A stretch of 64,000 nt of DNA from an uncultured bacterium (GTDB lineage: Bacteria; Bacteroidota; Rhodothermia; Rhodothermales; UBA10348): positions 558,001-622,000 of the forward strand of contig CALSQR010000001.1 of the NCBI GenBank assembly GCA_943788505.1. Direction: 5' to 3'. Below, in pieces: positions 9,462 through 18,845 of the stretch. The translations under genes and the position numbers were made by a program. Below the pieces are notes generated by a model that did not search any database, had not been told where the DNA came from, and saw only the letters and a program-made list of their open reading frames with translations. The number at the start of each line of letters is the position of its first letter. Position 1 is the stretch's first letter.

Positions 9462-10250
9462 CTACTGCAAAGTATCTGCCGCAAAAGCTGCAGCTGAGCC
9501 CAAAAGAAACCCAGTCAGCACGTCGGTGGGATAATGGACACCCTTCCAGATCCTGGACGTGCCAATAGAAACAGCCCAAAAAGCGGCTGCTGGACCAGCA
9601 AGCCTAGGTTGTTTCCGCAATATCCAATAGGAAGCGGATACAGCTGCCAGGGACGAATGACCTGAAGGAAACGAGGAATAATCTCCTAACCCCCGACGCT
9701 GCTCCGAAGATAGCCGACTCCCCAACGCAGGAACTGAAACGTACGGGCGTGATCGCTGCGAGATGCGTTTGAGTAGAAATGTGCTACCTGCCGTAGCAAT
9801 CCAAGCACCAGAGAAGCCTAGTGCGTCGGATGAAGAGACAGAATTAGACACCAATGCAGCCACCCACCAGGCAGGCACCGAGCCAAACATCAATGGGTAC
9901 GAAGACTTATCTGCTGCTCCCATCCAGGCGGAAAACAACCGGCTATCGGTGCCATTGAGCGCCACAACAAGTCGTAGCTCGATACCTGTATTTCGGGAAT
10001 AGGAGCCGTTTAGGGCAGGATTGCCTACGAAATGATTAGAAGTTGCGGGCTCCAGTAGTTGCTGATTCGACGGCTGCTTGAAATCAGCAGCAAGTATCTC
10101 GTGCTGTATCGAAGAACGAGTTACGTCTAGTTCTACCACAAACGATTGGGCTGCTGCCGGCAACCCTGTTGCCGGCAGCAGCCCAATTATCACAAACAGA
10201 ATTGATTGGGAAGGACCCCTATGCTTCAGCCACTTCTTTAGCCACACCAT
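9462..10250 (-). CDS. PAP2-family phosphatase with signal peptide
   Basis: A 262-residue PAP2/vanadium-haloperoxidase-fold phosphatase, probably acting on lipid phosphates in the envelope. All three catalytic motifs are visible: KRISQRSRP (about 161-169), PSGH (195-198) and [12 protein letters not shown] (232-243), containing the nucleophilic His and its Asp partner. The N-terminus has a cleavable-looking signal ([20 protein letters not shown]). The open frame begins with a TTG at 10262. I choose the ATG at 10250, which still overlaps the end of recA by 32 nt. A perfect 20-bp inverted repeat lies inside the signal-peptide codons (see 10145-10187). Confidence 0.88.
   Translation of the reverse strand: MVWLKKWLKHRGPSQSILFVIIGLLPATGLPAAAQSFVVELDVTRSSIQHEILAADFKQPSNQQLLEPATSNHFVGNPALNGSYSRNTGIELRLVVALNGTDSRLFSAWMGAADKSSYPLMFGSVPAWWVAALVSNSVSSSDALGFSGAWIATAGSTFLLKRISQRSRPYVSVPALGSRLSSEQRRGLGDYSSFPSGHSSLAAVSASYWILRKQPRLAGPAAAFWAVSIGTSRIWKGVHYPTDVLTGFLLGSAAAFAADTLQ
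10145..10187. repeat. Perfect 20-bp inverted repeat inside PAP2 signal-peptide codons, just downstream of recA
   Basis: Arms 10145-10164 and 10168-10187 are perfectly complementary and enclose a 3-nt loop (CCT). The RNA hairpin would be very stable. In the recA/PAP2 direction it starts 32 nt after the recA stop codon and is not followed by a T-tract. It could act as a 3'-end stabiliser or partial terminator for recA, or throttle PAP2 translation. It also encodes part of the PAP2 signal peptide ([14 protein letters not shown]). Confidence 0.9.
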
Positions 10251-11265
10251 TCGTGCTCTCAACTATTGGAATAAGGCCTAGAATTTCCTTGACCTTAAGA
10301 GTGATCTCTTCCCTGATAGAGTCGTTTTCACGTAGCCACGCCTTAGCTGAGTCACGGCCTTGCCCAATCTTTATGTCTCCATAGGAGAACCAAGACCCAG
10401 CCTTGTTAATGACTTCATTTTCGACGGCTACATCGACAAGCTCACCCATGGATGATATGCCTTCTCCGTATATGATGTCGAATTCAGCCTCACGGAAAGG
10501 TGGCGCTACTTTGTTTTTGACCACTTTTACGCGCGTCCTATTTCCAACAACCTCTGTGCCATCCTTGATAGCCCCAATACGCCGAATGTCCATACGAACG
10601 GACGCATAAAACTTGAGAGCACGCCCGCCTGTAGTCGTTTCTGGACTTCCAAACATCACGCCGATCTTCATCCTAATCTGGTTGATAAATATCAACACCG
10701 TCTTGGTCCGGTTGATGGTGCCTGTCAGCTTGCGAAGGGCCTGACTCATGAGCCGTGCCTGAAGACCCATGTGACTGTCTCCCATGTCGCCTTCGATCTC
10801 TGCGCGTGGAACCAATGCTGCCACTGAATCGATAACGATTACGTCGAGTGCACCACTACGAACTAGAGTATCACAGATGTTAAGGGCATCTTCCCCTGTA
10901 TCTGGCTGTGAAACGAGTAGATCGTCTACCATCACGCCCAACTTTTCAGCATAGCTGGCATCAAAAGCATGTTCGGCATCAATGAATGCGCAGGCCCCTC
11001 CCGCTTTCTGAGCTTCCGCAATGATATGCGTGGCCAATGTGGTCTTTCCAGATGATTCGGGACCGTAGATCTCGACGATACGTCCACGCGGAACGCCGCC
11101 TATACCTAGTGCTGAGTCGAGCAACAAGGATCCGCTGGAAATGGAAGCAATACGCTCAGTAGGGCTGTCCCCGAGCCGCATAATAGCTCCTTTTCCATAG
11201 TTTTTTTCGATCTGTTTCAGAGCCAGATCAAGGGCTCGCTGCTTGGCAGAATCCTGCGTGCTCAT
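10219..11265 (-). CDS. recA: Recombinase RecA
   Basis: Canonical 348-residue RecA. The N-terminal helix '[20 protein letters not shown]' is followed by Walker [10 protein letters not shown], the 'FIDAEHAFD' and '[18 protein letters not shown]' Walker B region, the MAW motif and loops L1/L2 ('[18 protein letters not shown]', '[14 protein letters not shown]'). It drives homologous recombination and, in organisms with LexA, co-proteolysis. cinA lies upstream on the same strand, as in several other phyla, but separated by 399 nt holding several dyad-symmetric elements, so recA probably has its own promoter. The start is an ATG. The end overlaps the PAP2 phosphatase. Confidence 0.99.
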   Translation of the reverse strand: MSTQDSAKQRALDLALKQIEKNYGKGAIMRLGDSPTERIASISSGSLLLDSALGIGGVPRGRIVEIYGPESSGKTTLATHIIAEAQKAGGACAFIDAEHAFDASYAEKLGVMVDDLLVSQPDTGEDALNICDTLVRSGALDVIVIDSVAALVPRAEIEGDMGDSHMGLQARLMSQALRKLTGTINRTKTVLIFINQIRMKIGVMFGSPETTTGGRALKFYASVRMDIRRIGAIKDGTEVVGNRTRVKVVKNKVAPPFREAEFDIIYGEGISSMGELVDVAVENEVINKAGSWFSYGDIKIGQGRDSAKAWLRENDSIREEITLKVKEILGLIPIVESTNGVAKEVAEA

Positions 11266-11407
11266 GGGCTTGGAAAATTATGGTCTGTGATAATCAGGAA
11301 GAGATTGCGAAAGCGTTGAACCGGCCCTGCGCACTTGGCTAAGGTTGGGTTCTGACGCACGGCGATCAACCACTGTTGATAAGTGTAGCTGAACTACTGT
11401 GCAATAT

Positions 11408-11438
11408 ATGTGACACACATAACATATGCTACATATGT
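11408..11438. promoter_or_regulatory. Twin AT-rich dyads upstream of recA
   Basis: Two adjacent inverted repeats, ATGTG-N3-CACAT (11408-11420) and ACATATG-N3-CATATGT (11422-11438), lie 143-173 nt before the recA ATG. Their arms share the CATA/TATG core. Size and symmetry suit a dimeric repressor or activator; the regulator is unknown. Confidence 0.4.
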
Positions 11439-11520
11439 TTGATGTTATTCATCCGGACGGACTAGAAACGCTTATCTCAGCATCTTTGCATCCGACTCGA
11501 ACGAACAAACCTAAGGTAAA

Positions 11521-11551
11521 CAAGGGGGGTGTCACCCCAATGTCATAGGCT
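11521..11551. promoter_or_regulatory. Candidate operator shared with the addB/exonuclease intergenic region (copy A)
   Basis: The element reads GGTGTCACC, four bases, TGTCA, one base, AGG, preceded by a G-run. It matches the element near 51948-51969 at 17 of 22 aligned positions with no gap, plus the G-run in front. The two TGTCA/TGACA half-sites are spaced exactly 11 bp (one helical turn) in both copies. It lies about 260 nt upstream of recA. Confidence 0.5.
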
Positions 11552-11664
11552 AGCAAATTGACTGTGCCGTCTCAATATCATGTGTGTAATTGACACTCAT
11601 TTCCCCCACTCATAACCAATCACTACCCAATCCAGCATCACTATCTACCATCATGACCTTGCAA

Positions 11665-12936
11665 TTACTCTGGCTCAAATGCCAAAACCACGTTTTTCAG
11701 TATCGCTAAAGCTGATACCACGGCGCGCTCCTTGTTTCGCAGCCTCTCCTTGCCGAGCGTCATTTTCACAGCTGATGTTCTTTTTTCGGTAGAGACCCCT
11801 ATCCAGAGGGTGCCGACAGGCTTTTCTCCAGATCCTCCCCCCGGACCCAAGACACCCGTTGTACTTATGCCGATTGAAGCATTCAAGCGATGCCGAACCC
11901 CTTCTGCCATTTCGCAAGCGGTTTGACGGCTTACCGCTCCGTAGGAATCCAATGTATCCGGTTGAACTCCTAGTGACTCTATCTTTACAGCATTGTCGTA
12001 ACTGATGATGCCCCCAAGCAGATAATCAGACGAACCCGGCACGTTGGTTAGCCGATCAGCTAACCTTCCACCTGTACAACTCTCAGCTGTTGCAACCGTC
12101 ATTTTTCGGTCCCGCAGCAACCTGCCGATCACGGCCTCCAACGTATCTAGGCCTTCTCCATAGATCCACTCGTTTGCCCGGCTACGGATAAATGATTCAA
12201 GCTCTGCAAGCCGTTCCTCTGCAATTGTTGGAGAGTCATCAACGCTAGTAAGACGAAGTCGTAGCGTACTCAGGTTTGGTAGGTACGCCAGAGAGCGGCC
12301 GCCGGTAAGTAATGCTTCGACACCTTCCAGCGCTTCGTGTAAGTGAGATTCTCCCGCGCCCACGGTTAGTAATGTTTTCTGCAGCACGATCGGTGCTCCT
12401 TCCAACTTGGCAATTCTACCTAAAACGTGTTCCGACATGAAATGCTGCATTTCATAGGGTACTCCTGGAAGTACAGCAAGTAATGCTTCTCCATCCTCGT
12501 GGTCAAAACCCCTGAGCAAAGCCGGCGCTGTCCCAGCAGGATTGACAATTGCTTCAAACCCTTCTGGCACCATGCTTTGCGAGATATTGGAAGCCGGCAT
12601 TTCCTTACCGCGCCTAGTAAATCGTTCTCGAACGATGGCTAGAATTTCCTCATCGGAGCATAGCGCAACACCAAAAACATCGGCCACTACGTCCCGAGTT
12701 ATGTCATCATGGGTTGGCCCAAGCCCACCTGTAACGATGACCACTCGGCTCTCTTCCATAGCCCGAAGGAGGGAATCCTTGATTTTTGCGGCTTCATCCC
12801 CAACTGTTTCCATCCTAAGAGGACGCACTCCCAGCGTCGTCAACTGTTCACCAATCCAAGCCGCATTGGTATTGACGATTTGTCCGATCAGAATTTCATC
12901 ACCAATGGTGAGTACGGTTGCTGTGATACTCTTCAA
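11665..12936 (-). CDS. cinA: CinA-like protein (competence/damage-inducible; NMN amidohydrolase type)
   Basis: A 423-residue two-domain protein. Residues 1-170 are the MoCF/molybdopterin-binding-like domain ('VLTIGDEILIGQIVNTNAAW', 'VIVTGGLGPTHDD'). Residues ~260-420 are the CinA C-terminal amidohydrolase domain ('TVATAESCTGGRLADRLTNV', 'GISTTGVLGPGG'), which in characterised homologues deamidates nicotinamide mononucleotide; the N-terminal domain of some hydrolyses ADP-ribose. The start is a TTG at 12936, 3 nt after the pyrE stop. No ATG exists near the conserved N-terminus, so the TTG is well supported by homology. It lies between pyrE and recA on the same strand. Confidence 0.95.
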   Translation of the reverse strand: MKSITATVLTIGDEILIGQIVNTNAAWIGEQLTTLGVRPLRMETVGDEAAKIKDSLLRAMEESRVVIVTGGLGPTHDDITRDVVADVFGVALCSDEEILAIVRERFTRRGKEMPASNISQSMVPEGFEAIVNPAGTAPALLRGFDHEDGEALLAVLPGVPYEMQHFMSEHVLGRIAKLEGAPIVLQKTLLTVGAGESHLHEALEGVEALLTGGRSLAYLPNLSTLRLRLTSVDDSPTIAEERLAELESFIRSRANEWIYGEGLDTLEAVIGRLLRDRKMTVATAESCTGGRLADRLTNVPGSSDYLLGGIISYDNAVKIESLGVQPDTLDSYGAVSRQTACEMAEGVRHRLNASIGISTTGVLGPGGGSGEKPVGTLWIGVSTEKRTSAVKMTLGKERLRNKERAVVSALAILKNVVLAFEPE

Positions 12937-12939
12937 CCC

Positions 12940-13599
12940 TCAACGCCCCCCACGATCTGAAGACCATCGTGCTGGATTACGATACCAGGCCTGAAGCGAT
13001 ATAATATCATCTTCGGAGAGCGAATCGGATAACGCTGCCTCCTGAATCAACGTGGGGAAATCGGACAACGTAAAGAGCGGCACCCCCGCCTTCTCAAAAG
13101 CAGCCTCCGCCGCGACCAGTCCATAGGTAAAAATGGCCATGACTGCCTCAACTTTCACACCCGCATCGGCCAAAGGAGCCAGCACAGCAGTCGAAGACAT
13201 GCCTGTTGAAACGAGGTCTTCAACCACGACGGCGTGAGCTCCTTCCGGAGCCAACCCCTCAATCTGGTTGCCTCGGCCATGCTCCTTTGCTTTGCTTCTG
13301 ACGTAGGCCATGGGCAATTCCATGCGATCCGCCAACCAAGAAGCGTGTGGAATGCCAGCCGTTGCTGTTCCAATAATCACGTCGCAGGGAATACTGTTTT
13401 CCTTTAGTAACGTCGCGAATCCAGCGGAAATATCTCTTCGAACATCTGGGTAGCCCAATGTCAGGCGATTATCGCAATACACGGGTGATAGCCTACCACT
13501 TGCCCATGTAAAAGGGCTGGTTGGCGACAAATTGACAGCTCCTATTCTAAGAAGATCCCGGGCGATCTTACGGGATAAGTCAGTGGGCTTGGGGTTCAT
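12940..13599 (-). CDS. pyrE: Orotate phosphoribosyltransferase
   Basis: A 219-residue cytosolic enzyme converting orotate and PRPP to OMP in pyrimidine synthesis. Visible signatures are 'SPFTWASGRLSPVYCDNR' near the N-terminus, the flexible catalytic loop with 'VRSKAKEHGRGNQIEG', and the PRPP-binding motif 'AVVVEDLVSTGMSS'. Length agrees with the family. The start (ATG 13599) lies inside the end of pgsA by 20 nt and the stop is 3 nt from the cinA TTG, so pgsA-pyrE-cinA look co-transcribed. Confidence 0.96.
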   Translation of the reverse strand: MNPKPTDLSRKIARDLLRIGAVNLSPTSPFTWASGRLSPVYCDNRLTLGYPDVRRDISAGFATLLKENSIPCDVIIGTATAGIPHASWLADRMELPMAYVRSKAKEHGRGNQIEGLAPEGAHAVVVEDLVSTGMSSTAVLAPLADAGVKVEAVMAIFTYGLVAAEAAFEKAGVPLFTLSDFPTLIQEAALSDSLSEDDIISLQAWYRNPARWSSDRGGR

Positions 13600-14182
13600 T
13601 CAGGTCCGAATCTTGTTCAGTTTCTGGCTTGATAAAATAGCCGAGTCCGGTGAGGACTGTTACGATCGTTACGACCACAAGAGCCCAGAAAATCAAGCTA
13701 GAGGCAAGGAGAGCTTCCATCCAGGAAACAACCGGCTCAACAGTATGAGCTCCGGTCAAAAACAGCAGTAGTGCAATCAGGAATGTCAACTGAAAAGCCG
13801 TCTTCCACTTAGCATTTCGGCTAGTCTTTAGCACCTGACCATTACGCTTCAGCCAAAGTCGATAAAGGGTCACTGAGAGGTCTCGACCTCCAATGATGGC
13901 TACCAACCACCATGGCACGTGTTCTGGCAGGATGAATACGAGGGCGATGAACGTTCCTAAGACCAAGATCTTGTCAGCCACTGGATCAAGAAATTGGCCG
14001 AGTCGCGAGCCAACACCAAAGCGACGCGCTAGGTTACCATCTGCCCAATCAGAAATCGAGGCGAACACGAATAGCGCTAACGCCCAGCCAAAACCGGCTA
14101 GCGAATCCAAAAACAACAGAACTAGAAGTATTGGCGTGACCACTATACGGGCGATGGTCAACGCATTTGGGACGTGCTTCAT
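13580..14182 (-). CDS. pgsA: CDP-alcohol phosphatidyltransferase (PgsA-like)
   Basis: A 200-residue integral membrane enzyme using CDP-diacylglycerol, most likely glycerol-3-phosphate as acceptor (phosphatidylglycerophosphate synthase). The start is the ATG at 14182 (MKHVPNALTIARIVVTPILL); an in-frame upstream extension to 14317 has no family similarity. The catalytic motif D-x2-DG-x2-AR-x8-G-x3-D-x3-D is complete in 'SDWADGNLARRFGVGSRLGQ' and the 'FLDPVADK' that follows it. Several hydrophobic helices follow. The acidic C-terminal tail (ETEQDSDLNE) overlaps pyrE. The gene is divergent from dnaK, sharing a 190-nt control region. Confidence 0.88.
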   Translation of the reverse strand: MKHVPNALTIARIVVTPILLVLLFLDSLAGFGWALALFVFASISDWADGNLARRFGVGSRLGQFLDPVADKILVLGTFIALVFILPEHVPWWLVAIIGGRDLSVTLYRLWLKRNGQVLKTSRNAKWKTAFQLTFLIALLLFLTGAHTVEPVVSWMEALLASSLIFWALVVVTIVTVLTGLGYFIKPETEQDSDLNEPQAH

Positions 14183-14372
14183 GCGTGTGTGTCGGCGTCT
14201 GCACCAATATAGGCAAGAGACATCGCCAGAAGAAGAGCATATCACAGAGTTGAGGCTGACATTTTGTCCGAATAGCGGAATGGCATTGTTCTTGTATCTG
14301 CACTTCTGCAGGTCCACCAGAGGGTCGGCCTGACATTTTTACATCTATCACTCAACTTCCGACCCGATCACG

Positions 14373-16289
14373 ATGGGAAAGATCATAGGCATTGACCTCG
14401 GTACGACCAACTCTGTCGTAGCCGTCATGGAGGGCGGAGAACCCGTCGTCATCAATAACGCTGAAGGCGCGCGTACGACACCTTCCATTATTGCATTCAA
14501 GAAAGACGGTGAACGTCTTGTTGGTGCCCCGGCCAAGCGCCAGGCCATCACTAATCCTGAGCACACCATTTTCTCGATCAAAAGATTCATGGGGCGCAAG
14601 TTCGCAGAGGTGGGTTCAGAATTGAAGACAGTACCGTACGAGGTCGTCAAAGGCGACAACGATACGGCACGTGTCAAAATTGATGAGCGCGTCTATACGC
14701 CACAGGAAATTTCAGCCATGATACTCGGAAAGCTGAAACAGACAGCTGAAGACTACCTGGGCGAGAAGGTTACCGAAGCCGTTATCACGGTTCCGGCCTA
14801 CTTCAATGATGCACAGCGTACTGCTACCAAGGAAGCTGGTGAGATCGCTGGCCTCCAGGTTCGACGCATCATTAACGAGCCAACGGCCGCTGCACTCGCT
14901 TATGGACTGGACAACAAGAATGCTGAAGAGGTCATTGCAGTTTTCGACCTTGGCGGTGGTACCTATGACATCTCCATTCTTGAGCTTGGAGACGGTGTCT
15001 TTGAAGTCAAGTCCACCAACGGTGACTCCCATCTAGGAGGGGACGATTTCGATCAGTGCCTGATTGACTGGATTGCTGACGAGTTTAAGAAGGCCGAAGG
15101 AATCGATCTGCGTAAAGACGCCATGGCGTTGCAGCGCTTGAAAGAAGCAGCTGAAAAAGCCAAGGTTGAACTCTCCTCTTCTTCTCAGACCACAATCAAC
15201 CTTCCGTTTATTACAGCGACGCAAGACGGACCCAAGCACCTTACGCTCGATTTGAGCAGGGCTCAGTTTGAAAAATTGGTCGACAGTTTGGTCAAGCGCA
15301 CAATTCCTCCAATGGAGAAAGCGCTCAAGGATGCTGGCCTGAGCAAGGGACAAGTTGACGAGATTATTCTAGTCGGTGGTTCTTCGCGTATTCCGAAAAT
15401 CCAGGAAGTAGTCGAAGAGTTCTTCGGCAAGAAGCCTAATCGCTCTGTCAACCCTGATGAAGTGGTAGCCATAGGTGCTGCTATTCAAGGTGGTGTTCTT
15501 TCGGGTGATGTATCTGACGTTCTGCTCCTGGACGTAACACCGCTCAACCTGGGAATTGAAACCCTCGGTGGTGTTGCTACGCCGCTAATCAAGGCTAATA
15601 CAACCATCCCGACGAAAAAGAGCGAAACGTTTTCGACCGCCGCTGACAATCAGCCATCGGTAGAGATCCACGTATTGCAAGGCGACCGTTCTATGGCTGC
15701 GGATAACCGTACTATCGGTCGTTTTCACCTCGACGGAATTCCGCCGTCACCACGTGGGACTCCTCAGGTCGAGGTCACGTTTGATATTGATGCAAACGGA
15801 ATCCTCAGCGTCTCAGCTAAAGACAAGGCAACCGGTAAGGAACAGTCGATTCGCATCGAGGCTTCTTCAGGTTTGACCGATAAGGAAATCGAGAAAATGC
15901 GCGAAGATGCCAAATCCCATGCGGATGATGACAAAAAGCGTCGCGAAGAGGTAGATAAGTTTAACACAGCCGATTCGCTGATTTTCTCGTCTGAAAAAAA
16001 CCTAGCTGACTACGGTGAAAAGCTTCCAGAGGAAAAGAAAGCGAAGATCGAATCTGCGCTTGAACGCCTCAAAGAAGCTCACAAAGAGCATAACGGAGAT
16101 GAGCTAGACTCAGCCATGCAGCAGCTCAACGAAGCGTGGAGCGAAGCGAGTCAGGATCTTTACCAAGCCCAGCAAGAGGCTGAAGCCGCTAGCGGTGGTG
16201 AAGGCGAACCTTCGGATGCTTCGGATGACGACGCCGATGAAGTAAAGGATGTCGATTACGAAGTAGTCGAGGACGAAGAAGAGAAATAG
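14373..16289 (+). CDS. dnaK: Chaperone DnaK (Hsp70)
   Basis: A 638-residue Hsp70. The nucleotide-binding domain has '[17 protein letters not shown]', '[17 protein letters not shown]', '[16 protein letters not shown]' and '[15 protein letters not shown]'. The substrate-binding domain starts at '[17 protein letters not shown]'. The C-terminus is the usual acidic, low-complexity tail with [10 protein letters not shown]. Neither grpE nor dnaJ is adjacent, so here it is a single-gene unit, closed by a strong terminator at 16321. In the 190-nt upstream region the string CTGACATTTT occurs twice (near 14252 and 14330); no CIRCE element was seen. Confidence 0.99.
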   Translation: MGKIIGIDLGTTNSVVAVMEGGEPVVINNAEGARTTPSIIAFKKDGERLVGAPAKRQAITNPEHTIFSIKRFMGRKFAEVGSELKTVPYEVVKGDNDTARVKIDERVYTPQEISAMILGKLKQTAEDYLGEKVTEAVITVPAYFNDAQRTATKEAGEIAGLQVRRIINEPTAAALAYGLDNKNAEEVIAVFDLGGGTYDISILELGDGVFEVKSTNGDSHLGGDDFDQCLIDWIADEFKKAEGIDLRKDAMALQRLKEAAEKAKVELSSSSQTTINLPFITATQDGPKHLTLDLSRAQFEKLVDSLVKRTIPPMEKALKDAGLSKGQVDEIILVGGSSRIPKIQEVVEEFFGKKPNRSVNPDEVVAIGAAIQGGVLSGDVSDVLLLDVTPLNLGIETLGGVATPLIKANTTIPTKKSETFSTAADNQPSVEIHVLQGDRSMAADNRTIGRFHLDGIPPSPRGTPQVEVTFDIDANGILSVSAKDKATGKEQSIRIEASSGLTDKEIEKMREDAKSHADDDKKRREEVDKFNTADSLIFSSEKNLADYGEKLPEEKKAKIESALERLKEAHKEHNGDELDSAMQQLNEAWSEASQDLYQAQQEAEAASGGEGEPSDASDDDADEVKDVDYEVVEDEEEK

Positions 16290-16320
16290 TCTTCCGTCTG
16301 ACATTCTGAGTGAATGAGAA

Positions 16321-16367
16321 GGGGCTGGCGCTGGCGATTAAGAATCGCCAACTCGCCAGCCCCTTTT
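16321..16367 (+). terminator. Intrinsic terminator after dnaK
   Basis: Outer arms GGGGCTGGCG (16321-16330) and CGCCAGCCCC (16354-16363) and inner arms TGGCGATT (16332-16339) and AATCGCCA (16343-16350) give an ~18-bp stem with a 3-nt loop, followed by TTTT. It also separates dnaK from the convergent CRTAC1-type gene. Confidence 0.9.
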
Positions 16368-16383
16368 CTTATCTCCAAAAAGC

Positions 16384-18177
16384 TCACCGCTTGATGAACG
16401 TCCTGCTTTTTCGTGTTCTGGATAGTAAGGGCTCTGGCCATACTGACTCAATCTGAACGAAATAGACCCCTGCTGGTAGCGCTTGTATGTCTATTCTGGC
16501 CTGCCCGTCGCTGCTAATTGCATCACGAAGAACCACTCTACCTAAGATGTCGACAATCTGAATGGAGACCTGCTTGCCCACGTGCTCCCGCATCCGAATC
16601 GAAAGCACGGTAGAAACTGGGTTTGGCCACAGTGCCACCGTATCGGCATCGAAGGATGGGTTCAACGGCTGCAGAGGGTGATCGTGAGCCGAGGTTGAGG
16701 TGGACTGAGCTCCTTTCAAAACACGATATCGGTTTCCGGCTTTTAGGCCCTGAACAACCTGAATGGTTCCGTCTGGCCAAAATACCCGCAACTCTGCAGC
16801 TTCTACTTCCCCACCTAATCCGAAGTGCAGACGCGAGGAGTTCTGCCCGTTGTATCCATCACCACCGTGTACGAGTCTAAGCAGAGTTTTATCTCCCACA
16901 TCTAATTCTAGCCTCGCTCCTACGCCCGCAGGAAGAGAATCTGGTTCTCGAAGCTCGACCGTGAGCCAGTTTCCCGTAGTCAGTGTTTCATTAATCATCA
17001 ATCGGTGTTGGCCGCGGGAATTAGCAATCACTAGGTCCTGTCTGCCATCTAAATCGAAATCGCCGACTGCCAATCCTAGATCCGAGAGTACAAATTGAAA
17101 ATCTCCCGCTTCTTGAATCGGTTGAAACCAAGGTCCCAGATTTGTAAACATAGTGGGCGGCACAAAACCCGATGCAGCAGAGGAAACCATGACAAGATCT
17201 TCGTCCATGTCATTGTCTAGATCTACGAAAGAGACTCCCCAGCCAACACCATTCGGGGCGACCCGATACTGAGTGGCTTTGTCGCTATAGCGTTGTGTGA
17301 CGGCATCCCATACATAGAACCCTGCGACACGGATGCGCGTGACGTAGACATCTAGGTCCCCATCTTGATCAGGATCCCCCCACGCTACGCCCATAGAATT
17401 ACCTTCCCCAACCTCCCGAATATTCAATTCTTGGGCACGATCTTCAAAGGTCGTTCCATCCTGATTTATGTAGAACCGATTATAAACCTCCTCATCATGT
17501 GTCACGAATAGATCCTGGTCACCATCAAAATCGACATCGAGAAATGTCGCCTGCATGGCAAACCATCCCGGATCTCCGCCGATACCAAAAGCATCCGACA
17601 CGTCCTCAAATCCTTTTCCCTCAACGCTGCGGTATAGTAAATCCGGTTTCCCGTCTACACCCATAAATAGATCCGGAAAACCATCTCCAGAAAAATCACC
17701 AAATACCGCTGTTCCTGTCCGGGCAGTTGTGTTGATCCCCCAATCGGCAGCTACTTCTGAAAATGTACCATCTCCTTGGTTGAGCCAAAGAGCGTTTGCT
17801 CCCATGCTGGCCTGCCCTAAAAAAAGATCAGGCAGTGCATCCCTGTTTACATCGACCCAAATAGGTACTAGGATATTTCCTGTAGAGGTAATCCCACTTG
17901 CTAGTGCCACGTCCGTGAATGTGCCATCACCGTTGTTAACAAGCAGAGCTGGCGGGGCATCACGGCGTGCAATCGTGATATCATCGAGGCCATCATCATT
18001 AAAATCAAACGCGGATACGCCCGTTCCACCGGCACTTAGATCGAGTCCAGACCCCAAGACGTGATTTGTGAACACGATGTCAGCCACGTCTTGTGCATAC
18101 CCTGGCGACGTGCTGACCACAAAACTCGCTGCAATGAAGCAATAAGCCAGCCCACGTCTAATAGTCGGACTCATCAT
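16384..18177 (-). CDS. CRTAC1-family FG-GAP/VCBS protein with ASPIC/UnbV and T9SS sorting domains
   Basis: A 597-residue secreted protein. Residues 1-28 are a signal peptide ending near GYAQ. Multiple FG-GAP/VCBS repeats with calcium-loop motifs follow ('FDFNDDGLDDITIARRDA', 'WVDVNRDALPDLFLGQ', 'DQDGDLDVYVTR'). Residues ~400-485 are an ASPIC/UnbV module ('GVGARLELDVG', 'HFGLGGEVEAAELRVFWPDG'). The last ~80 residues form a T9SS type-A sorting domain ('LWPNPVSTVLSIRMREH', 'VQIVDILGRVVL' type pattern, 'LPAGVYFVQIES'). It is translationally coupled to the redoxin lipoprotein: its ATG overlaps that stop by 1 nt. Likely surface-exposed or released; substrate unknown. Confidence 0.92.
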   Translation of the reverse strand: MMSPTIRRGLAYCFIAASFVVSTSPGYAQDVADIVFTNHVLGSGLDLSAGGTGVSAFDFNDDGLDDITIARRDAPPALLVNNGDGTFTDVALASGITSTGNILVPIWVDVNRDALPDLFLGQASMGANALWLNQGDGTFSEVAADWGINTTARTGTAVFGDFSGDGFPDLFMGVDGKPDLLYRSVEGKGFEDVSDAFGIGGDPGWFAMQATFLDVDFDGDQDLFVTHDEEVYNRFYINQDGTTFEDRAQELNIREVGEGNSMGVAWGDPDQDGDLDVYVTRIRVAGFYVWDAVTQRYSDKATQYRVAPNGVGWGVSFVDLDNDMDEDLVMVSSAASGFVPPTMFTNLGPWFQPIQEAGDFQFVLSDLGLAVGDFDLDGRQDLVIANSRGQHRLMINETLTTGNWLTVELREPDSLPAGVGARLELDVGDKTLLRLVHGGDGYNGQNSSRLHFGLGGEVEAAELRVFWPDGTIQVVQGLKAGNRYRVLKGAQSTSTSAHDHPLQPLNPSFDADTVALWPNPVSTVLSIRMREHVGKQVSIQIVDILGRVVLRDAISSDGQARIDIQALPAGVYFVQIESVWPEPLLSRTRKSRTFIKR

Positions 18178-18845
18178 CAGAATTCCTGGTAGATTTCCGC
18201 TGCTGCCATCAGTAGTTCCCCGGATATTCGCTGCCGATAATCAGGATTGCTGTATTGGAATTTGATTTGACCATCGGTTCCAACGACAAAGACGCTTGGC
18301 ACGGGCAGTACTCCATGACCCACGCCCGATTCTTGTGCAAGATCAAGGCCCGACTCCAAATAACGATTTAATGTAGACTCAGCAACGTGGAAGGCAATTC
18401 CATATGATTGCGCAATCTGCATCGTGCTGTCCGAGAGTAAGGTGATGGGTACGTCATCACCAAGAGATCCCTCCCTCAGCTTCGCAGGCCGATCTGCACT
18501 CAAAAACAGCAAGTCATACCCCATATCGACTAACTCTACGTCAATCTTTCGGAGTTCGGATAGTTGCATACTACAATACGGGCACCATCCACCTCTGTAA
18601 AAGACAATGATGGCTGGTCGGTCCATCTGAGACGAATCAAAGACAAAGGACTCATCTGTTGATGTTCGGGTCTCAAATGATTGTGCCGTCATCCCCGGCA
18701 TCAGCGGATTGGCAGATTCCGCGTCAGGCGCTATGCCTCCGCGGGACACCATCGCCGTTGTTGCTGATTGATCAACTGCTTTGGGATCGGTGGCGCATCC
18801 GACAAGGAATGTTAGTAGTAGACAAATCAGGCATCCGATTCGCAT
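18177..18845 (-). CDS. AhpC/TSA-type redoxin lipoprotein
   Basis: A 222-residue thioredoxin-fold peroxiredoxin-like protein anchored as a lipoprotein. The lipobox is LVGC with Cys17. The redox-active pair is Cys88 and Cys91 in 'FYRGGWCPYCSMQLSEL', the pattern of the peroxiredoxin-like2/AhpC-TSA group. A second conserved block is 'SVFVVGTDGQIKFQYSNPDY'. It would reduce peroxides or thiols on the periplasmic side of the membrane. It overlaps the YceI gene by 19 nt upstream and touches the CRTAC1-type gene downstream, so the three are probably one transcript. Confidence 0.88.
   Translation of the reverse strand: MRIGCLICLLLTFLVGCATDPKAVDQSATTAMVSRGGIAPDAESANPLMPGMTAQSFETRTSTDESFVFDSSQMDRPAIIVFYRGGWCPYCSMQLSELRKIDVELVDMGYDLLFLSADRPAKLREGSLGDDVPITLLSDSTMQIAQSYGIAFHVAESTLNRYLESGLDLAQESGVGHGVLPVPSVFVVGTDGQIKFQYSNPDYRQRISGELLMAAAEIYQEF

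Larger units (their letters stand above)
11266..11664. promoter_or_regulatory. recA upstream region with several dyads
   Basis: This 399-nt stretch between the cinA stop and the recA start has no plausible gene. It is rich in short palindromes: ATGTG-ACA-CACAT (11408-11420), ACATATG-CTA-CATATGT (11422-11438) and GGGGTG-T-CACCCC (11526-11538) followed by TGTCA. Given the position, these are candidate operators or promoter elements for recA. No Bacteroidota-type -7/-33 promoter could be assigned with confidence. Confidence 0.5.

Noticed and set aside
14183-14372. CIRCE-type heat-shock operator before dnaK
   Set aside because: No TTAGCACTC-N9-GAGTGCTAA-like inverted repeat could be found; only two copies of CTGACATTTT.
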